Source: Siphlonurus alternatus
Taxonomy: Eukaryota > Arthropoda > Insecta > Ephemeroptera > Siphlonuridae
DNA: 64,000 bases
Assembly: GCA_949825025.1 (NCBI GenBank)
Contig: OX463778.1
Coordinates: 4,540,501-4,604,500 of the forward strand
Reading direction: 5' to 3'
The position numbers and the translations under genes were made by a program. Numbering within the stretch: the first letter of the stretch is position 1; the number at the start of each line of letters is the position of its first letter. The notes under the pieces are model-generated. The model searched no databases. It had not been told where the DNA came from and worked only from the letters and a program-made list of their open reading frames with translations. Below, one piece after another: positions 20,483 to 53,015 of this stretch.

Positions 20483-21061
20483 GTATATTGACGATCCGAT
20501 ATGAATCGTGTAGCAGGGTACGTGTCTCGTCTGCAATGGATGTGAATCAGAGAGGTGTCTCATCGTCAGCTTGAAATCTTCGCGGGTGGGTAAAGCTTTT
20601 GATATACAGGGCCGTCCCATGCGCACGGTGCATACGTTTAATTTTTTCTGCTCTATTATAGAGTTTCCCGTAAATTAATAGCCACGGCTTAGAAAAGCTG
20701 CGCAGAAACGAGTTTTAAATGTTAGTAGTCTACTGCGCATGGCTCTGCAAAGTGTGTATGATAAAAAAGCTTGAATCCAAATGAAGCTGCGCAAACGCTA
20801 GGTGACTAATCTGCGCACAGCCAATAGCAACTTTGTATGCTTTATGAACAAAGATACGAACTTCTACCCCAGATTGCTTGCGAATTGCAGTGTTTAAAAA
20901 TTCTTTTAATACGTTACTGCAACCGGTTTGGCTTGTAGTATTGCAAATAAATATCAAATTTGAGATGAGATAAAAAGCAACGTTCTCGCTAATGTTGAAC
21001 AAAAATTCTGCTCCGGTAGGGGCCCCTCGTGCAGCAAAACAGCTGTTTTGAGCTCACTACG

Positions 21062-21279
21062 TGACGTCACCTTGGGTTTTTTTGGCCAAAATGCGCAGAT
21101 CAGTCCAAATTCGTAGGGCTGATGGACCTATCTATTATAGTTGTATCATGTTTGATATATATTTTTTTTCATCTTAAAAAAAATAGATACGTAAGCTCTC
21201 TCGTAAAAAGTTCAAATCGCCATTTTGAAAATTCCGCCATCTTCACCGCTTCAAAGAAGCAGGAAGAACGTGTGTGAGA
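21062..21279 (+). promoter_or_regulatory. Putative ZFR promoter with CRE and YY1-like sites
   Basis: TGACGTCA at 21062-21069, then CGCCATTTTG and CCGCCATCTTC (about 21220-21244), both resembling YY1 sites (AAGATGGCG on the reverse strand), shortly before the ATG at 21280. No clear TATA box. CRE plus YY1 near the start codon is typical of housekeeping promoters. The site calls are inferred from motif alone. Confidence 0.5.
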
Positions 21280-42758
<21,479 letters not shown>

Positions 42759-43219
42759 AGACGTTATTAGAGTCTGTTGAAAATACAAGCAGTTTCTTTT
42801 TTTTTTTTTCTCATTGTTTTTACTCTCGTCAGTAATATGGATTATAATAATAATAATAGCACATGCATTTTCTTACAAATTTCAAAGTTGCTACGTCAGA
42901 AAGAAGATAGCAAGTTATCTAGGTTATTTTGTGTTTATGTATTATAGTGAGGAACCCTCCGTGTTTTTCGTTACACATCTCATTGAGCGAGGATTTATTT
43001 TCGTGACTTAGGTTGACGTACTCTTGAGCGTCAACAACAACACCCCCCCCCCCTCCCCCCAGTCACTTTGTGTGTACGCATTATCATAGACTAGCAAAGC
43101 GGAGCTGCATTTCAACCTCTAGGATAGATCTCCAAACTTTTAATCTAAGAAATCAATGTTAAAAATAGTTTTTAGAAGAAAACATTTTTGCTTCATGTTT
43201 CAACAATATGTACAATTCC

Positions 43220-43225
43220 AATAAA
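43220..43225 (+). terminator. ZFR poly(A) signal AATAAA
   Basis: AATAAA about 460 nt beyond the ZFR stop, followed within 30 nt by a T/GT-rich stretch (GTGTCTTGTTATTTCTTTTG). This is the first such combination downstream. Confidence 0.6.
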
Positions 43226-43834
43226 CTTCTTTTATCATAAACCTACATCGTGTCTTGTTATTTCTTTTGTCTGTATGACTTCACATGTGACAAGACATGT
43301 TTTGAGAGATGCAGGGTCTGTGTCACCTGCGCGGGGGAAAGTTTTTACTATTGAAATAAAATAAAGGGCACTCTGATTTTTTTTCAGATTGTTAAGAAGT
43401 GTAGCTAAAAAGTTGCATTCACAAGGTCACTTTTGAACCCACGCCCCTTGTAGTCACTTATTCAGAAACGACGCCTCTAATAATTTTTCAAAATAGTCAA
43501 TGGGCAGAAACAATGCTGAAAAACAATCAGTAGCATAATTTGGTACCTTCATTACTGCAATAAATTTTTTTCACTACACTGACTTATTTCCAGCACAAAG
43601 AGAAAGTTCTTTTTTTAAGGGTTACTCGTTTCAGCTGATTTTTTAGTCCCATTTGATTTAACATGTAAACCTTAATTGGCAAATTTACAAAAATTCTGAA
43701 AGAAATTTGAGAAACCTAAAAACCATAGAAAAAATTTCAATACAATTAATAATTATTCAAGACGATTTTTTTGGGAAAGCCCAATGCTGAAAATTAAACA
43801 AATTAATTGAAACATATTGGCTCAAATAATTGTC

Positions 43835-44209
43835 TTAAGGGTAAGATAACGCCACCAATGTTAGAAAAAATCCTTCACACAAAAATTCTGAAGAAAATTT
43901 AGAATGTTCTCTACATCCCCTATCAGTAGCTAAAATATCAGGTATACAAATTTGATCTAGTTTTTGAGTTATGAATTTTTAAAGTTGACTAATTTAACAT
44001 GGGATTTCCATTTCTCCATCAACTTTAAAAATTCATAACTCAAAAACTAGATTGAATTTGTATACCTGATATTTTAGCTACTGATAGAGGGGGTGTAGAG
44101 GAGAACATTTTAAATTTTTTTCAGAATTTTTGTGTGAGGGATTTTTTTTAACATTGGTGGCCATGGAGGAAATATATTATCCTTGTTGGTGGCGTTACCT
44201 TACCCTTAA
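43835..44209. mobile_element. TTAA fold-back MITE, family A, copy 3
   Basis: TTAAGGGTAAGATAACGCC to GGCGTTACCTTACCCTTAA. A short extra segment (CCATGGAGGAAATATATTAT) splits the right end. It sits in a degraded family B copy (about 43614-43834), and its right TTAA is shared with the next element. Confidence 0.85.
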
Positions 44210-44949
44210 GGTAGAGATAACGTCGAACAGCTGTTCGACGTAATCCCCTTTGATTAACATGTAAACCTTAGCAAATTGACAAAAATTCTGAAATTTTTTT
44301 GAGAGGCAGATATTAGTGCCTAAAAGCCATAGAAAAAATTTCAAAACGATTTAACGAGCCGATTTTTTTAAGGGTAAGGTAACGCCACCAATGTTAAAAA
44401 AAATCCCTCTCACAAAAATTCTGAAAAAAATTTAAAATGTTCTCCTCTACACCCCCTATCAGTAGCTAAAATATCAGGTATACAAATACGATCTAGTTTT
44501 TGAGTTATGAATTTTTAAAGTTGACCAATTTAACATGGGAGTTTCATTTCTCCATGTTAAAGTAGTCAACTTTAAAATTTTATAACTCAAAAACTAGATC
44601 GTATTTGTATACCTGATATTTTAGGTACTGATAGGGGGTATAGAGGAGAACATTTTAAATTTTTTTCAGAATTTTTGTGAGAGGGATTTTTTTTAACATT
44701 GGTGGCGTTACCTTACCCTTAAATTAATTTTTTAGTTTGGCTCTCCATGGGAAAGCCCTATGCTGAAAATTAAAAAAATTAATTAAAAAAAATCGGCTCG
44801 TTAAATCGTTTTGAAATTTTTTCTATGGCTTATAGGCACTAATATCTGCCTGTCAAAAAAATTTCAGAATTTTTGTCAATTTGCTAAGGTTTACATGTTA
44901 ATCAAAGGGCGTTACGTCGATCAGCTGTTCGGCGTTATCTCTACCTTAA
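44206..44949. mobile_element. TTAA fold-back MITE, family B, with nested family A copy
   Basis: TTAAGGTAGAGATAACGTCG to GGCGTTATCTCTACCTTAA. At the TTAA within TTTTTTTAAATTAATT of its arm a complete family A element (44368-44722) has inserted, duplicating TTAA. Removing it restores a normal family B copy of about 390 bp like 16349-16741. Confidence 0.9.
44368..44722. mobile_element. TTAA fold-back MITE, family A, copy 4 (nested)
   Basis: TTAA at both borders, inserted in family B. Arms are almost perfect inverted repeats, with a variant GGTACTGATAGGGGGTATAG on the right. Confidence 0.9.
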
Positions 44950-45300
44950 GGGTAAGGTAACGCCACCAATGTTAAAAAAAATCCCTCTCACAAAAATTCT
45001 GAAAAAAATTTAAAATGTTCTCCTCTATACCCCCTATCAGTACCTAAAATATCAGGTATACAAATACGATCTAGTTTTTGAGTTATAAATTTTTAAAGTT
45101 GACTACTTTAACATGGAGAAATGAAACTCCCATGTTAAATTGGTCAACTTTAAAAATTCATAACTCAAAAACTAGATCGTATTTGTATACCTGATATTTT
45201 AGCTACTGATAGGGGGTGTAGAGGAGAACATTTTAAATTTTTTTCAGAATTTTTGTGAGAGGGATTTTTTTTAACATTGGTGGCGTTACCTTACCCTTAA
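44946..45300. mobile_element. TTAA fold-back MITE, family A, copy 5
   Basis: Starts at the same TTAA (44946-44949) that closes the family B element and ends at TTAA 45297-45300. Nearly identical to copy 4 in inverted centre, so copies 4 and 5 are recent. Confidence 0.9.
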
Positions 45301-45510
45301 TTCATAAGAAATTAATAAATTTGAATCATGTTTCTAATTTAAGTAACTTATTTTAGAGAGAATTAAAGAAGGATGAGAGGCCCTGGCCTACATTATCTCC
45401 CGAATACAATAACTGCTGATTAATTATTACTGTGACGATCAAAGGCTGCAATGATATATCAATTAACTTAAAACATAATATATACGATATATTTAATAAA
45501 GCTAGCATCT

Positions 45511-45660
45511 AAAATTCATACTTATAACTGCCGACTCACTGACACTACTAAATTTAGACACAGAGGTCATGATTATCTTGGATGCTATCAGAAAAATTTT
45601 AAAATCCAGGATAGTGATATTTGTAAATTATGTAAAAATGAACCCCATGCAAGTTTTTTT
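45511..45660 (+). pseudogene. Possible C-terminal relic of a non-LTR ORF2 (zinc knuckle)
   Basis: One frame reads HTYNCRLTDTTKF, RGHDYLGCYQKNFKI and DSDICKLCKNEPH. The C-x2-C...H pattern is typical of the C-terminus of many non-LTR ORF2 proteins. There is no RT domain next to it. Short and weak, so only a suggestion. Confidence 0.4.
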
Positions 45661-45767
45661 TTTAAAGGGGGAAAAAAAAAAAAAATCAGATTAAAAATGC
45701 AAGTAAAAAGATGGTTCATTTCCTTCTTACAAATAAAAAGATGCAAATTTTGTTTATAAAATAAATA

Positions 45768-45885
45768 AGGAGCTATCTGCGCGCTATTTCAGGTGAGCAC
45801 ATGGACAATTATTTCGTATTTACAGCTCAGTCTTTATAATTGTGCTCACCTTGAAATAGCAGATAGCTCCTTCTTGCACATTAGA
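45768..45885. mobile_element. Small fold-back MITE
   Basis: AAGGAGCTATCTGCGCGCTATTT to AAATAGCAGATAGCTCCTT, with inner pair AGGTGAGCAC/GTGCTCACCT. About 118 bp. Confidence 0.75.
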
Positions 45886-46324
45886 TTGGTTGTGGTAGCA
45901 GATAGCCCATTACTGCAGACGATATAATTAAAATTATAGTCTAGCTGTTCTTAGAGGAATAATTATGGAGTCTGTATATATCATACACTCTGAACTGTGC
46001 ATGGCATTTTCTCTTGCACTCTGACAAGGGCAATCGAGTGCAGAAACTGGCAGAGGGTTTACCAGATACTTCTACTTGTTTTTTACAGGTCCACCCACAA
46101 TTATTGATTTATTAAATAATATTAAAATAAACAAAATGTTAAAAAAAGTTAATACCCTTGACACCATTTTATCCTTTCAGGTGTGTCCAGGAAATATAAA
46201 ATTAAACTCAAACGTAAGGCTGGTTTTGTGTGGAAATTAATTGCGACCCTGCCTATAGAGTGCACCAGTGGACAGGGATCAACTCTGAAAAGAACTGCGG
46301 CAAACATTCAAGGTTCCATCACGC

Positions 46325-46330
46325 TTTATT
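46325..46330 (-). terminator. PIGP poly(A) signal AATAAA
   Basis: TTTATT on the plus strand gives AATAAA about 220 nt past the PIGP stop on the minus strand. Confidence 0.5.
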
Positions 46331-46549
46331 ATCAAACACAAGAACGGTAATTACAAGAACACTTGAGAAGCATCAGAAAATCCCCCCTTGTCAAAAAATT
46401 GTCCCAGCCTCCACAGAACGTCGGCTCACAGACTTCTTTGTCTTTTCACAAAAATGAACAGCTGGAAAAAGTGCACCAAACACTGAGAACTGTCAGCTAA
46501 TTTCGAGAAGTGTCTGACATGTTAATTATATTGCCATCACAGAGGGGGC

Positions 46550-46966
46550 TCATTTCTCCTGTGGCAGGTAGAGGGCCCGGCACACCTCCGCCGAGGCCAC
46601 AAAGTGCTGGGAGGGGAAGCTTCGTTTCTCGGAAATGCGGGGCGGCCCCCCTCGGTCGGTGAAGGCCGCAGCCTCTCGGGGGGCGGGGGCCAAGCCGAGG
46701 CCCAGCGCCGGGTAGATGAGGAAGGCGGTGGCGGCCAGGCACACACAGGCCAGCACCGGCAGCGCCACGGCCCAGTAGCGGGCAGGCAGCAGCTCGAGGC
46801 CCGGCCAGTCGCGAGGCAGCAGCGCCCAGCACAGGTAGAGGCCGAACAGAGCCCGGCACGCCAGGAACAGAGCCAGCCCGTAGATGGCCCGGCTGGGAGT
46901 GGGCGCGGGCGTGGGGGGGCTGCCACTGCTCATTGTTGGGGCGCGGGAGGAGCTACCAGTGCTCAT
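46550..46966 (-). CDS. PIGP: PIG-P, subunit of the GPI-GlcNAc transferase
   Basis: Small two-membrane-span ER protein of the complex that transfers GlcNAc to phosphatidylinositol, the first step of GPI-anchor synthesis. It is a single uninterrupted minus-strand frame ending in TGA at 46552-46550. SRAIYGLALFLACRALFGLY (first span) and KYWAVALPV-like ARYWAVALPVLACVCLAATA (second span) are the family signature. The C-terminus HFVASAEVCRALYLPQEK parallels the family's conserved tail. Two candidate starts exist: 46966 (138 aa) and 46933 (127 aa). The second gives MSSGSPPTPAPTPSRAIYG, which lines up better with the recalled human MVENSPSPLPERAIYG. The first ATG lies in another frame within the end of the LAGE3 CDS; the second begins 19 nt after the LAGE3 stop. 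Confidence 0.9.
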   Translation of the reverse strand: MSTGSSSRAPTMSSGSPPTPAPTPSRAIYGLALFLACRALFGLYLCWALLPRDWPGLELLPARYWAVALPVLACVCLAATAFLIYPALGLGLAPAPREAAAFTDRGGPPRISEKRSFPSQHFVASAEVCRALYLPQEK

Positions 46967-48039
46967 AGCTGGCAGTCGGGGGTCCGAAGAGCTGCAGCGT
47001 GGAGGTGAGCAGAATGAGGTGCTCGAGGAAAGAGTTGACGCCCACCCGAAGATGTCGCGCCTCCCTCGCACTGAAGCTCCTGTTGACGTTAAATTAGTTT
47101 ACAAATCATCGCAGTCAGAGACATTTTTTGGTGCTTTTGCTACTGTTCCTACCACAATGAAAATCTTCTTCTTCCTTGAATTTTCTTGGCCAAGGATTAA
47201 GATAAATCAAGAGGTCAGTGCTGTATAGTCTTACAGTAATGAATTAAGAGCTAAATTGTTGTAATTCAACTACAGTACATATGTTATCTCTTAGGTAGGA
47301 TGATAAGGAAGGATGAACGATGCTATGTTTATAGAGCAATCAACTTTGTAGGAACAAAAAAAAGAAGGAATGTAAGGTGATGATGCCAACATGAAAGGTG
47401 AAAGAATGAAGGGAATTTGATTCCGGGCTTTTGTATCTGTTCCCAAGGACACAAACGCACGACTAACAATAAGTAATTGGGCTAGTTTAACTATGAGGGA
47501 TGAGGATGCTGGTGAATATAAAAATTATCTGGGAAGGGTAGAAAATAAACAAGGTTAAAAATAGAAGGGAAATAATTAGGAGAGGTAAGACACTCAATGC
47601 CACACGATGTAACAGCCTCACTCCCCGACGGCTAAAACGTGACTACAATGAAAATCTCTGAGATCTCCACATGTTTCCTAATGGACAAAGTCATGTTAGT
47701 TAAAAGACACTTACACAAGCAGGTTTTTGTCCTGCACTTGCAGGGACTTGCGCACGCCGCCTCGCTTCGGCTCCTCGTCAACTCGCAGAACGTCGCACGC
47801 AATCTGAGCCTCTCGGGCGGTCGGAAATGGCACGCTGAGATCTCTGCGGGGAGTTGAGGAACAACACGAGAAATTTCTTTCAGTCTCAATCTCACAGAAA
47901 TAATATGAAGAAAAACAACAGTTTAGGGAAGTTTAGGCCCATAATTACTGCAAATTTCTTTTTGTATTATGATTTTTGTGTACATGCATTTTATCTTGTT
48001 GAAAAATAGGCGACTTTCCCTTACACTGATCCTCGCCAT
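46953..48039 (-). CDS. LAGE3: LAGE3/Pcc1-like KEOPS complex subunit, about 85 aa
   Basis: Pcc1 family dimerisation subunit of KEOPS, which makes t6A on tRNAs. Two exons are solid. One is 47843/47841-47715 (LSVPFPTAREAQIACDVLRV, DEEPKRGGVRKSLQVQDKN). It splices at a GTAAGTG donor to 47070-46953 (AREARHLRVGVNSFLEHLIL, then LLTSTLQLFGPPTASYEHW, TAG at 46955-46953). These match the family pattern VPF.....A..A...L..D.EP.....K.L.V...L.V....R.LRV.VNSFL..L. The first exon is tentative: ATG at 48039, MARI, donor GTGTAAGG after 48027, joined to AT|CTCAGC at 47841. This gives 258 nt (85 aa), close to yeast Pcc1 (88 aa as recalled). The end overlaps the start of PIGP on the same strand. Confidence 0.82.
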
Positions 48040-48140
48040 CTGTGAGTGATGCTGCAACTTTTTGCAGCTTGCAGCCTCTTTTAAGTCGTCCAATCACTTG
48101 GCAGCATGACGTACACGTCACACACGAGCCGCGGTGGCCC
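48040..48140 (-). promoter_or_regulatory. Putative promoter of LAGE3-PIGP
   Basis: Upstream of the tentative ATG are a CCAAT box on the plus strand (GTCCAATCAC) and TGACGTACACGTCA (two CRE half-sites), and CACAGATGGCG around the start resembles a YY1 site. No separate promoter-like GC block precedes PIGP, which suggests one promoter serves both frames. Confidence 0.45.
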
Positions 48141-48146
48141 GAGGTA

Positions 48147-48890
48147 GTAATAATAATAATAATATTAACGCGGCAAATGTGGATGTGGCAATGCCACGGT
48201 GGCTCGCGAATGTTCACCAACTCTCAAAATTGTTTTAAACAAATCAAAACTCTCCGCCTCAGCAACATCAGCGGCCAACGCATTCCACTCCTTCACCGTC
48301 CTGTTTACAAAAGAAAACGTTCCCACATCACTCCTACATCCAACACACTCCAACTTCCATCCGTGATCATTTCTTCCAATATAACCAGCTCTCATCACAC
48401 GACCACTCAACTCTTCCCAACCCTCACAATTTCTTGTTATCTTATACATAACACCAAGTCTAAAATTTTTCCTTCTTAACTCCAATGACTCCCACCCCTA
48501 AGTCTCAATTAAAGCAGACACACTAACACACTCCTTTCTAACCTCAGCACCATCCCCCACAAACTGAAACCTTCCCATACGACCTGTAACCCTTCTTCCT
48601 GCTCTCCGCTGAACCTTCTCCAACTCCTTCAACCCCACACATCTATATGGGTCCCAAACACAGCAACCATATTCAAGCACTGGTCTCACCAAAGCTCTAT
48701 ATGCATTTTCTTTAACTATCCTACTGGTACCCTTAAGATTTCTCATGACAAACTCCAAACACCTCCTTCCCTTCGATGTAACATATTTAATATGCTCATT
48801 CCACATTAATTTACTATGAATGACAACACCCAAATATTTATACTTTTCATCCTGCTTCAACAACTCATCATGAAGTATATAGTAGTTGTC
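48147..48890 (-). mobile_element. Non-LTR retrotransposon, 3' part of ORF2
   Basis: The minus-strand frame reads KYKYLGVVIHSKLMWNEHIK, GRRCLEFVMRNLKGT, ALVRPVLEYGCCVWDPYR and ELEKVQRRAGRRVTGRMGR, then an in-frame TAG (48500-48498), then RLGVMYKITRNCEGWEELSG and DVGTFSFVNRTVKEWNAL. It ends in a short (ATT)n tail at about 48147-48165. 5'-truncated. Related copies are at 49264-51480, 55205-56345, 56374-56766 and 58056-58320. Confidence 0.85.
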
Positions 48891-49117
48891 TTTAACTTGC
48901 TAGTCTTTGGAATTGAGCAGGGCTAGGGTGAAAACAATTGTACTGAAGCAAACTAGAAGAGATATACCACATTTGGCAGTGAAAAATGTTAACTTTTTAT
49001 CTTCTTTCGTACCTAACTCCCGGTTCAAAAATTTTCCCATTTTCGCAACACATTGTTTCGTTTCTACATAAGTACTTTGACCGTACACGAAGTTGTAGCG
49101 CCACTCATTCTCACTCA

Positions 49118-49165
49118 CAGATGGCGAGGATCAGTATAAGGACAAGTCGCCTATTGCTATTCTGC
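49118..49165 (+). repeat. Inverted copy of the LAGE3 start region
   Basis: CTCACTCACAGATGGCGAGG and ATCAGTATAAGGACAAGTCG closely match, in opposite orientation, the sequence around the tentative LAGE3 ATG (48052-48005, minus strand). The reading frame from this ATG stops after 18 codons. It may be a duplicated promoter or first exon, or part of an element end. Confidence 0.55.
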
Positions 49166-49263
49166 CTCAGACGGTGACAAGTTGCATGCAGTTTTAACCG
49201 CACGGGGCTACTAGAGCGCCTTGCTTGTATGCTTACAAAAGGGGTAATAACACATGAGAGCAT

Positions 49264-51480
49264 GTGACTGGTACCAGAAATATTCTGGATGTAGTTTTGG
49301 TTCGGCCAGCTGAAATGTGGATAGATACGCAGGTGGTTAGGGAAATTAGTGATCACAGGATTCCCATTACATTGTTGATTTTGTTGTTGGAAAATCAGTT
49401 CAGTCTGAGAATGTTAAAAAGAAGATATGGTTTTATGGGAAGGCTGATGTTGATCATTCGGAGAGTGAGTGAAGTGATAGATTTGATGTTTGGAAAGCGG
49501 TTGGGGCTGATGTAAATGAATTATGGAATTCCTATGTCGACATATGTTGTGAATTAAGGGAAAGTTGTGTTCCATCTAAATTGGTGGCAAGTGAAGTGGA
49601 TCCGCTACAGTATAATAAGGTTAGATGTAGGAAGCGACGTTTGCACAGGGTGTATGGGCGTTACAGGAGAGGGGAGGTGCGAAAGAGTGCGGTCGTTGAA
49701 GCAGAAATGCAGTTAAATACTGCGAAGAAGGTAGCAGAGGACAATTTTATGCGGAAAATGTTTGATGAAAAGGATGTGGTGGGAAGCAGGCGACGTATGT
49801 TTAATCATATTAAGAGATTGAGAATGGCAGGCAATGAAATGCCTGTGTTGAAGGATGACTTGGGTACTTATGTTACGGAGGTGGAGAAGGCTAATGCATG
49901 TGCACGGCAGTATCAGTCTGATTTTCAGGATACTGTAAATCGAGGGGCTGGAAGTGATGATTTTCAAGCGGCAGGGGTGGAGCAGGGAGTTGAGGGTGAG
50001 AGACGGGCTAGTACAAATCGAGGTAGGAAGTTTAGGGTGAGATTTAAGGATGTGAGGAGAGCTTTGATGTCTTTGGTGAAGGGCAAAGCGTCAGGACCGG
50101 ATGATATTTCATGTTTATTTTTGAAATTAAATGTTGGTTTACATTGCAGGTATCTGGTTCATTTATTTAGGGTCATCTTAGCAGCAGGTAAGATACCTGA
50201 TGGTTGGCGAGAGGCTTGGGTTATTCCAATACATAAGGGGGGTTCGAAATGTGATGCCAAGAATTATAGGCTAGTTAGTTTGACCTCAGTGGTGTCAAAG
50301 GTGTTGGAGAAGGTTGTAGTGAAATTTGTCATGCAGGAGTTGGAGGAATCAAGTTTCTTTGGAGGACAGCAGCATGGTTTTCGTAAGCATTTTTCTTGTG
50401 AAACACAGTTAGCTGGCTAAGTGCAGGAGTTGTCTGATGTGTTGGATGCTGGGGGAGAGATGCATGCGATTTTTCTGGATTTTGAAAAAGCTTTTGATAA
50501 GGTACCTTATAGGGAGTTGGTAAATAAGGTTCGGCACTGCGTTGGAGATGAGGAGTTGGTGTCGCTGATTGAGGATTTTCTAAGGGATAGGGTGCAGAGA
50601 GTTAGGGTTGTAGCTGCGTTTTCAGACCATATTAGAGTATCGTCAGGGGTTCCCCAGGGCAGTGTCTTGGGTCCTTTATTATTTCTGATTTATATAGAGG
50701 ATTTGCCAAGAGGAGTGAAGTCGAAGGTGAGACTGTTTGCAGATGACAGTGTTGTGTACAGGAAGGTGGAAAGTGAGGATGACGTTGTTGAACTTCAGCA
50801 GGATCTTGATATTTTGCAAGGGTGGGTTGATGATAATGGGATGAAGTTGAATGTGGCGAAGTGTTGTGTGGTTGTGTTTGGCAGGAAAAGGACAAGGAGG
50901 GTGTTGCAGTATATATTGGGGGGTGAAGTTTTGAAAGAAGTTGAGAAGTACAAGTATTTGGGTGTGGTGTTGCACAGAAAATTGATGTGGAATGAACATA
51001 TTAAGTATGTTACTTTTAAGAGTAGAAAGTTTTTAAAGTTTGTTATGAGAAATCTGAAGGGAGCTAGTATGTTCGTGAGAGATAGCGCTTATAGAGCCAT
51101 GGTGAGACCGATGCTTGAGTATGGATGCAGTGTTTCGGATCCATACAAGAGTGTAGGGGTGAAGGAGTTGGAGAAGGTGCAGAGAAGAGCAGCGAGAAGA
51201 GTTATGGGGCGTATGGGAAGATGGAAGTTGGTGGGAGATGGAAAGGAGGTCAGAAAAGAGTTTGAGAGTGTAAAGTGTAACTGCGATGATTGATAAGTTG
51301 GGGTGGGAGTTGCTGGAGGAGAGAAGGAGAAATTGTAGACTTGGTGTTATGTATAAAATAACAAGAAATAGTGAGGGTTGGAGGGAGTTGAGCTCTCGTA
51401 TTAAGAGAGGTGTTTACATTAATTTGGAAGCAGTGATCACAGTTGGAAGTTGGATTTTGTCGGCAGTAGAAGTGATGTGA
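49264..51480 (+). mobile_element. Non-LTR retrotransposon ORF2 (endonuclease tail, RT), degenerate
   Basis: The longest copy of the family. RNILDVVLVRPAEMWIDTQV..EISDHRIP is the end of an APE-type endonuclease. After a frame change, 49581-51293 holds the RT: KGKASGPDDISCLFLKL, PIHKGGSKCDAKNYRLVSLT, QQHGFRKHFSCETQL, FLDFEKAFDKVPYREL, SSGVPQGSVLGPLLFLIY, RLFADDSVVY (catalytic FADD), then KYKYLGVVLHRKLMWNEHIK. An in-frame TAA lies at 50418-50420, and near 51285 the frame shifts again to GWELLEERRRNCRLGVMYKI. Most of the endonuclease is missing. The CR1/Jockey-type group is inferred from motif style and the simple-repeat tails of sister copies. Confidence 0.88.
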
Positions 51481-51499
51481 GAAAATATTCCTTCATTAA

Positions 51500-52890
51500 C
51501 AGGACTGCAATGTAAGAGAGTGGACAGATATTGTGCAAATACATAAATAGCGATCAAATTTTTAGCAGAAATTAAAAGGATACAGAGAAATGTCACTCAT
51601 ATTATTGAGGAGAGGAGATGTCATGCACGTTGGCTCAGTCTTCTTTCAGTCCGGTGGTTTCCTTTTTCACTCAAAGTCTCCCAGGAGTCTCTCAGCAGCC
51701 CTCTGAACCCTCAATAATTAACAAAAATAATAATTAATTAACAACGAAAACAACCGTCAAACCAGCAACGAGGGAAATGCAGGGGGGCGTGTCTTAAATC
51801 AGCTGTTCAAACAGTGACGGCAGTGTCGCCACCACAAAATCTTAAAAAAATATACCTAAAAAGTAACGGCAGTGTTGCCACCACAAAAAATTAAATTTAA
51901 AATTATTTACCTAAAAATATTATGGATTAATTGTCACCATATAATTATATATCTTACAATAATAATATTATATAGTGTACAGTCTAATAGTAGTGTTTTA
52001 ATATTTTTCCTTCTGGGTGTCTTGAGCCCAAAAGTTGGAATTTTTATTTTAATTGCCCTCACATAATAAAGTCGTCAAATTTACTGGTGCTATTTTAAAA
52101 TTAGCCAAAACAATAACCTTTCATTAAAGTATGGACTCCGACAGTTTACGTTATTTACATAAAATATGTAAACAATTTATACCTTAATTTTCACAGCAAG
52201 GAGAGTGTGTACCTGGAGTGGCACACGTACCTGCTTGTGCTGCCGTAATTAACTCCGTAAAGTAAATACATTTTTTTAAATATATCCCAGACTATAAAAT
52301 TTGAAAAAAAAAAATGAGGTCTAGCTCTATATGGATTGTGCTTAATTATTATTTTATCTTGAAACAATTAGCATTATTAGCACCGTGCGGAATTTTTAGG
52401 TCCGCTGTAGAAATAATTAAGTCATATAGACTGGCATTGGTTGAGAGGGGTATTGGTGGAGGGATATATGTTAAGAGATAGGGACCAGCCAGTGCTGCCT
52501 TCTGCGCTGATGTACCGGTTATACTGGACACTAATGATACATAGGAATATTTAATTTCTTGCAGTACTTTGAGGGGATCGAAGGAACAGACCCAAAAATC
52601 CCGCTCGATGCTTTTTGTCTGTGAAACATGTTTTTTTTTTTTTTTTTTTTTTGTTCAGCAAAACCATGCAGTCTCAACATTCACTTAAAAAGTGTACGTG
52701 AATCCAATTCAGTCTAATGACAATATTTTAATTAATGTGTCCAAAGAAATGAAATAAAAACTAACTAAATATGTAAATTTAATACTCAACACTCTCAATG
52801 CGTTTTACTTCTGAATAAACACATTTAAAAAATGCATATATTGCTGGTTTTATTCAGATATAGGCAAACAACAAATTAAGCATCATTTTA
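51500..52890. other. AT-rich intergenic stretch, no gene recognised
   Basis: Nothing exon-like was seen. CAAATCAGCTGTTCAAA near 51797 recurs near 57137 in the NDUFAF2-MRPS16 intergenic region. A T-run lies at about 52630. Confidence 0.4.
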
Positions 52891-52891
52891 A

Positions 52892-52897
52892 TTTATT
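52892..52897 (-). terminator. NDUFAF2 poly(A) signal AATAAA
   Basis: TTTATT on the plus strand, about 120 nt past the NDUFAF2 stop at 53016. Confidence 0.5.
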
Positions 52898-53015
52898 TTT
52901 TGAGTCAACATGTCGGTAAATTAATATAAATGTACAATATTACAATAAATCAATTTCAATTGTAACCATCAATAAATTACATATATTTAAACTAACAAAT
53001 TTTCTTCATTGTCAC

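Noticed and set aside
20303..20626. ORFs with long Ile-Tyr runs on both strands
   Set aside because: (TA)n microsatellite translation.
46604..47228. Plus-strand GC-rich ORFs opposite PIGP/LAGE3
   Set aside because: Antisense shadows of GC-rich exons; the minus strand carries clear PIG-P and Pcc1 motifs.
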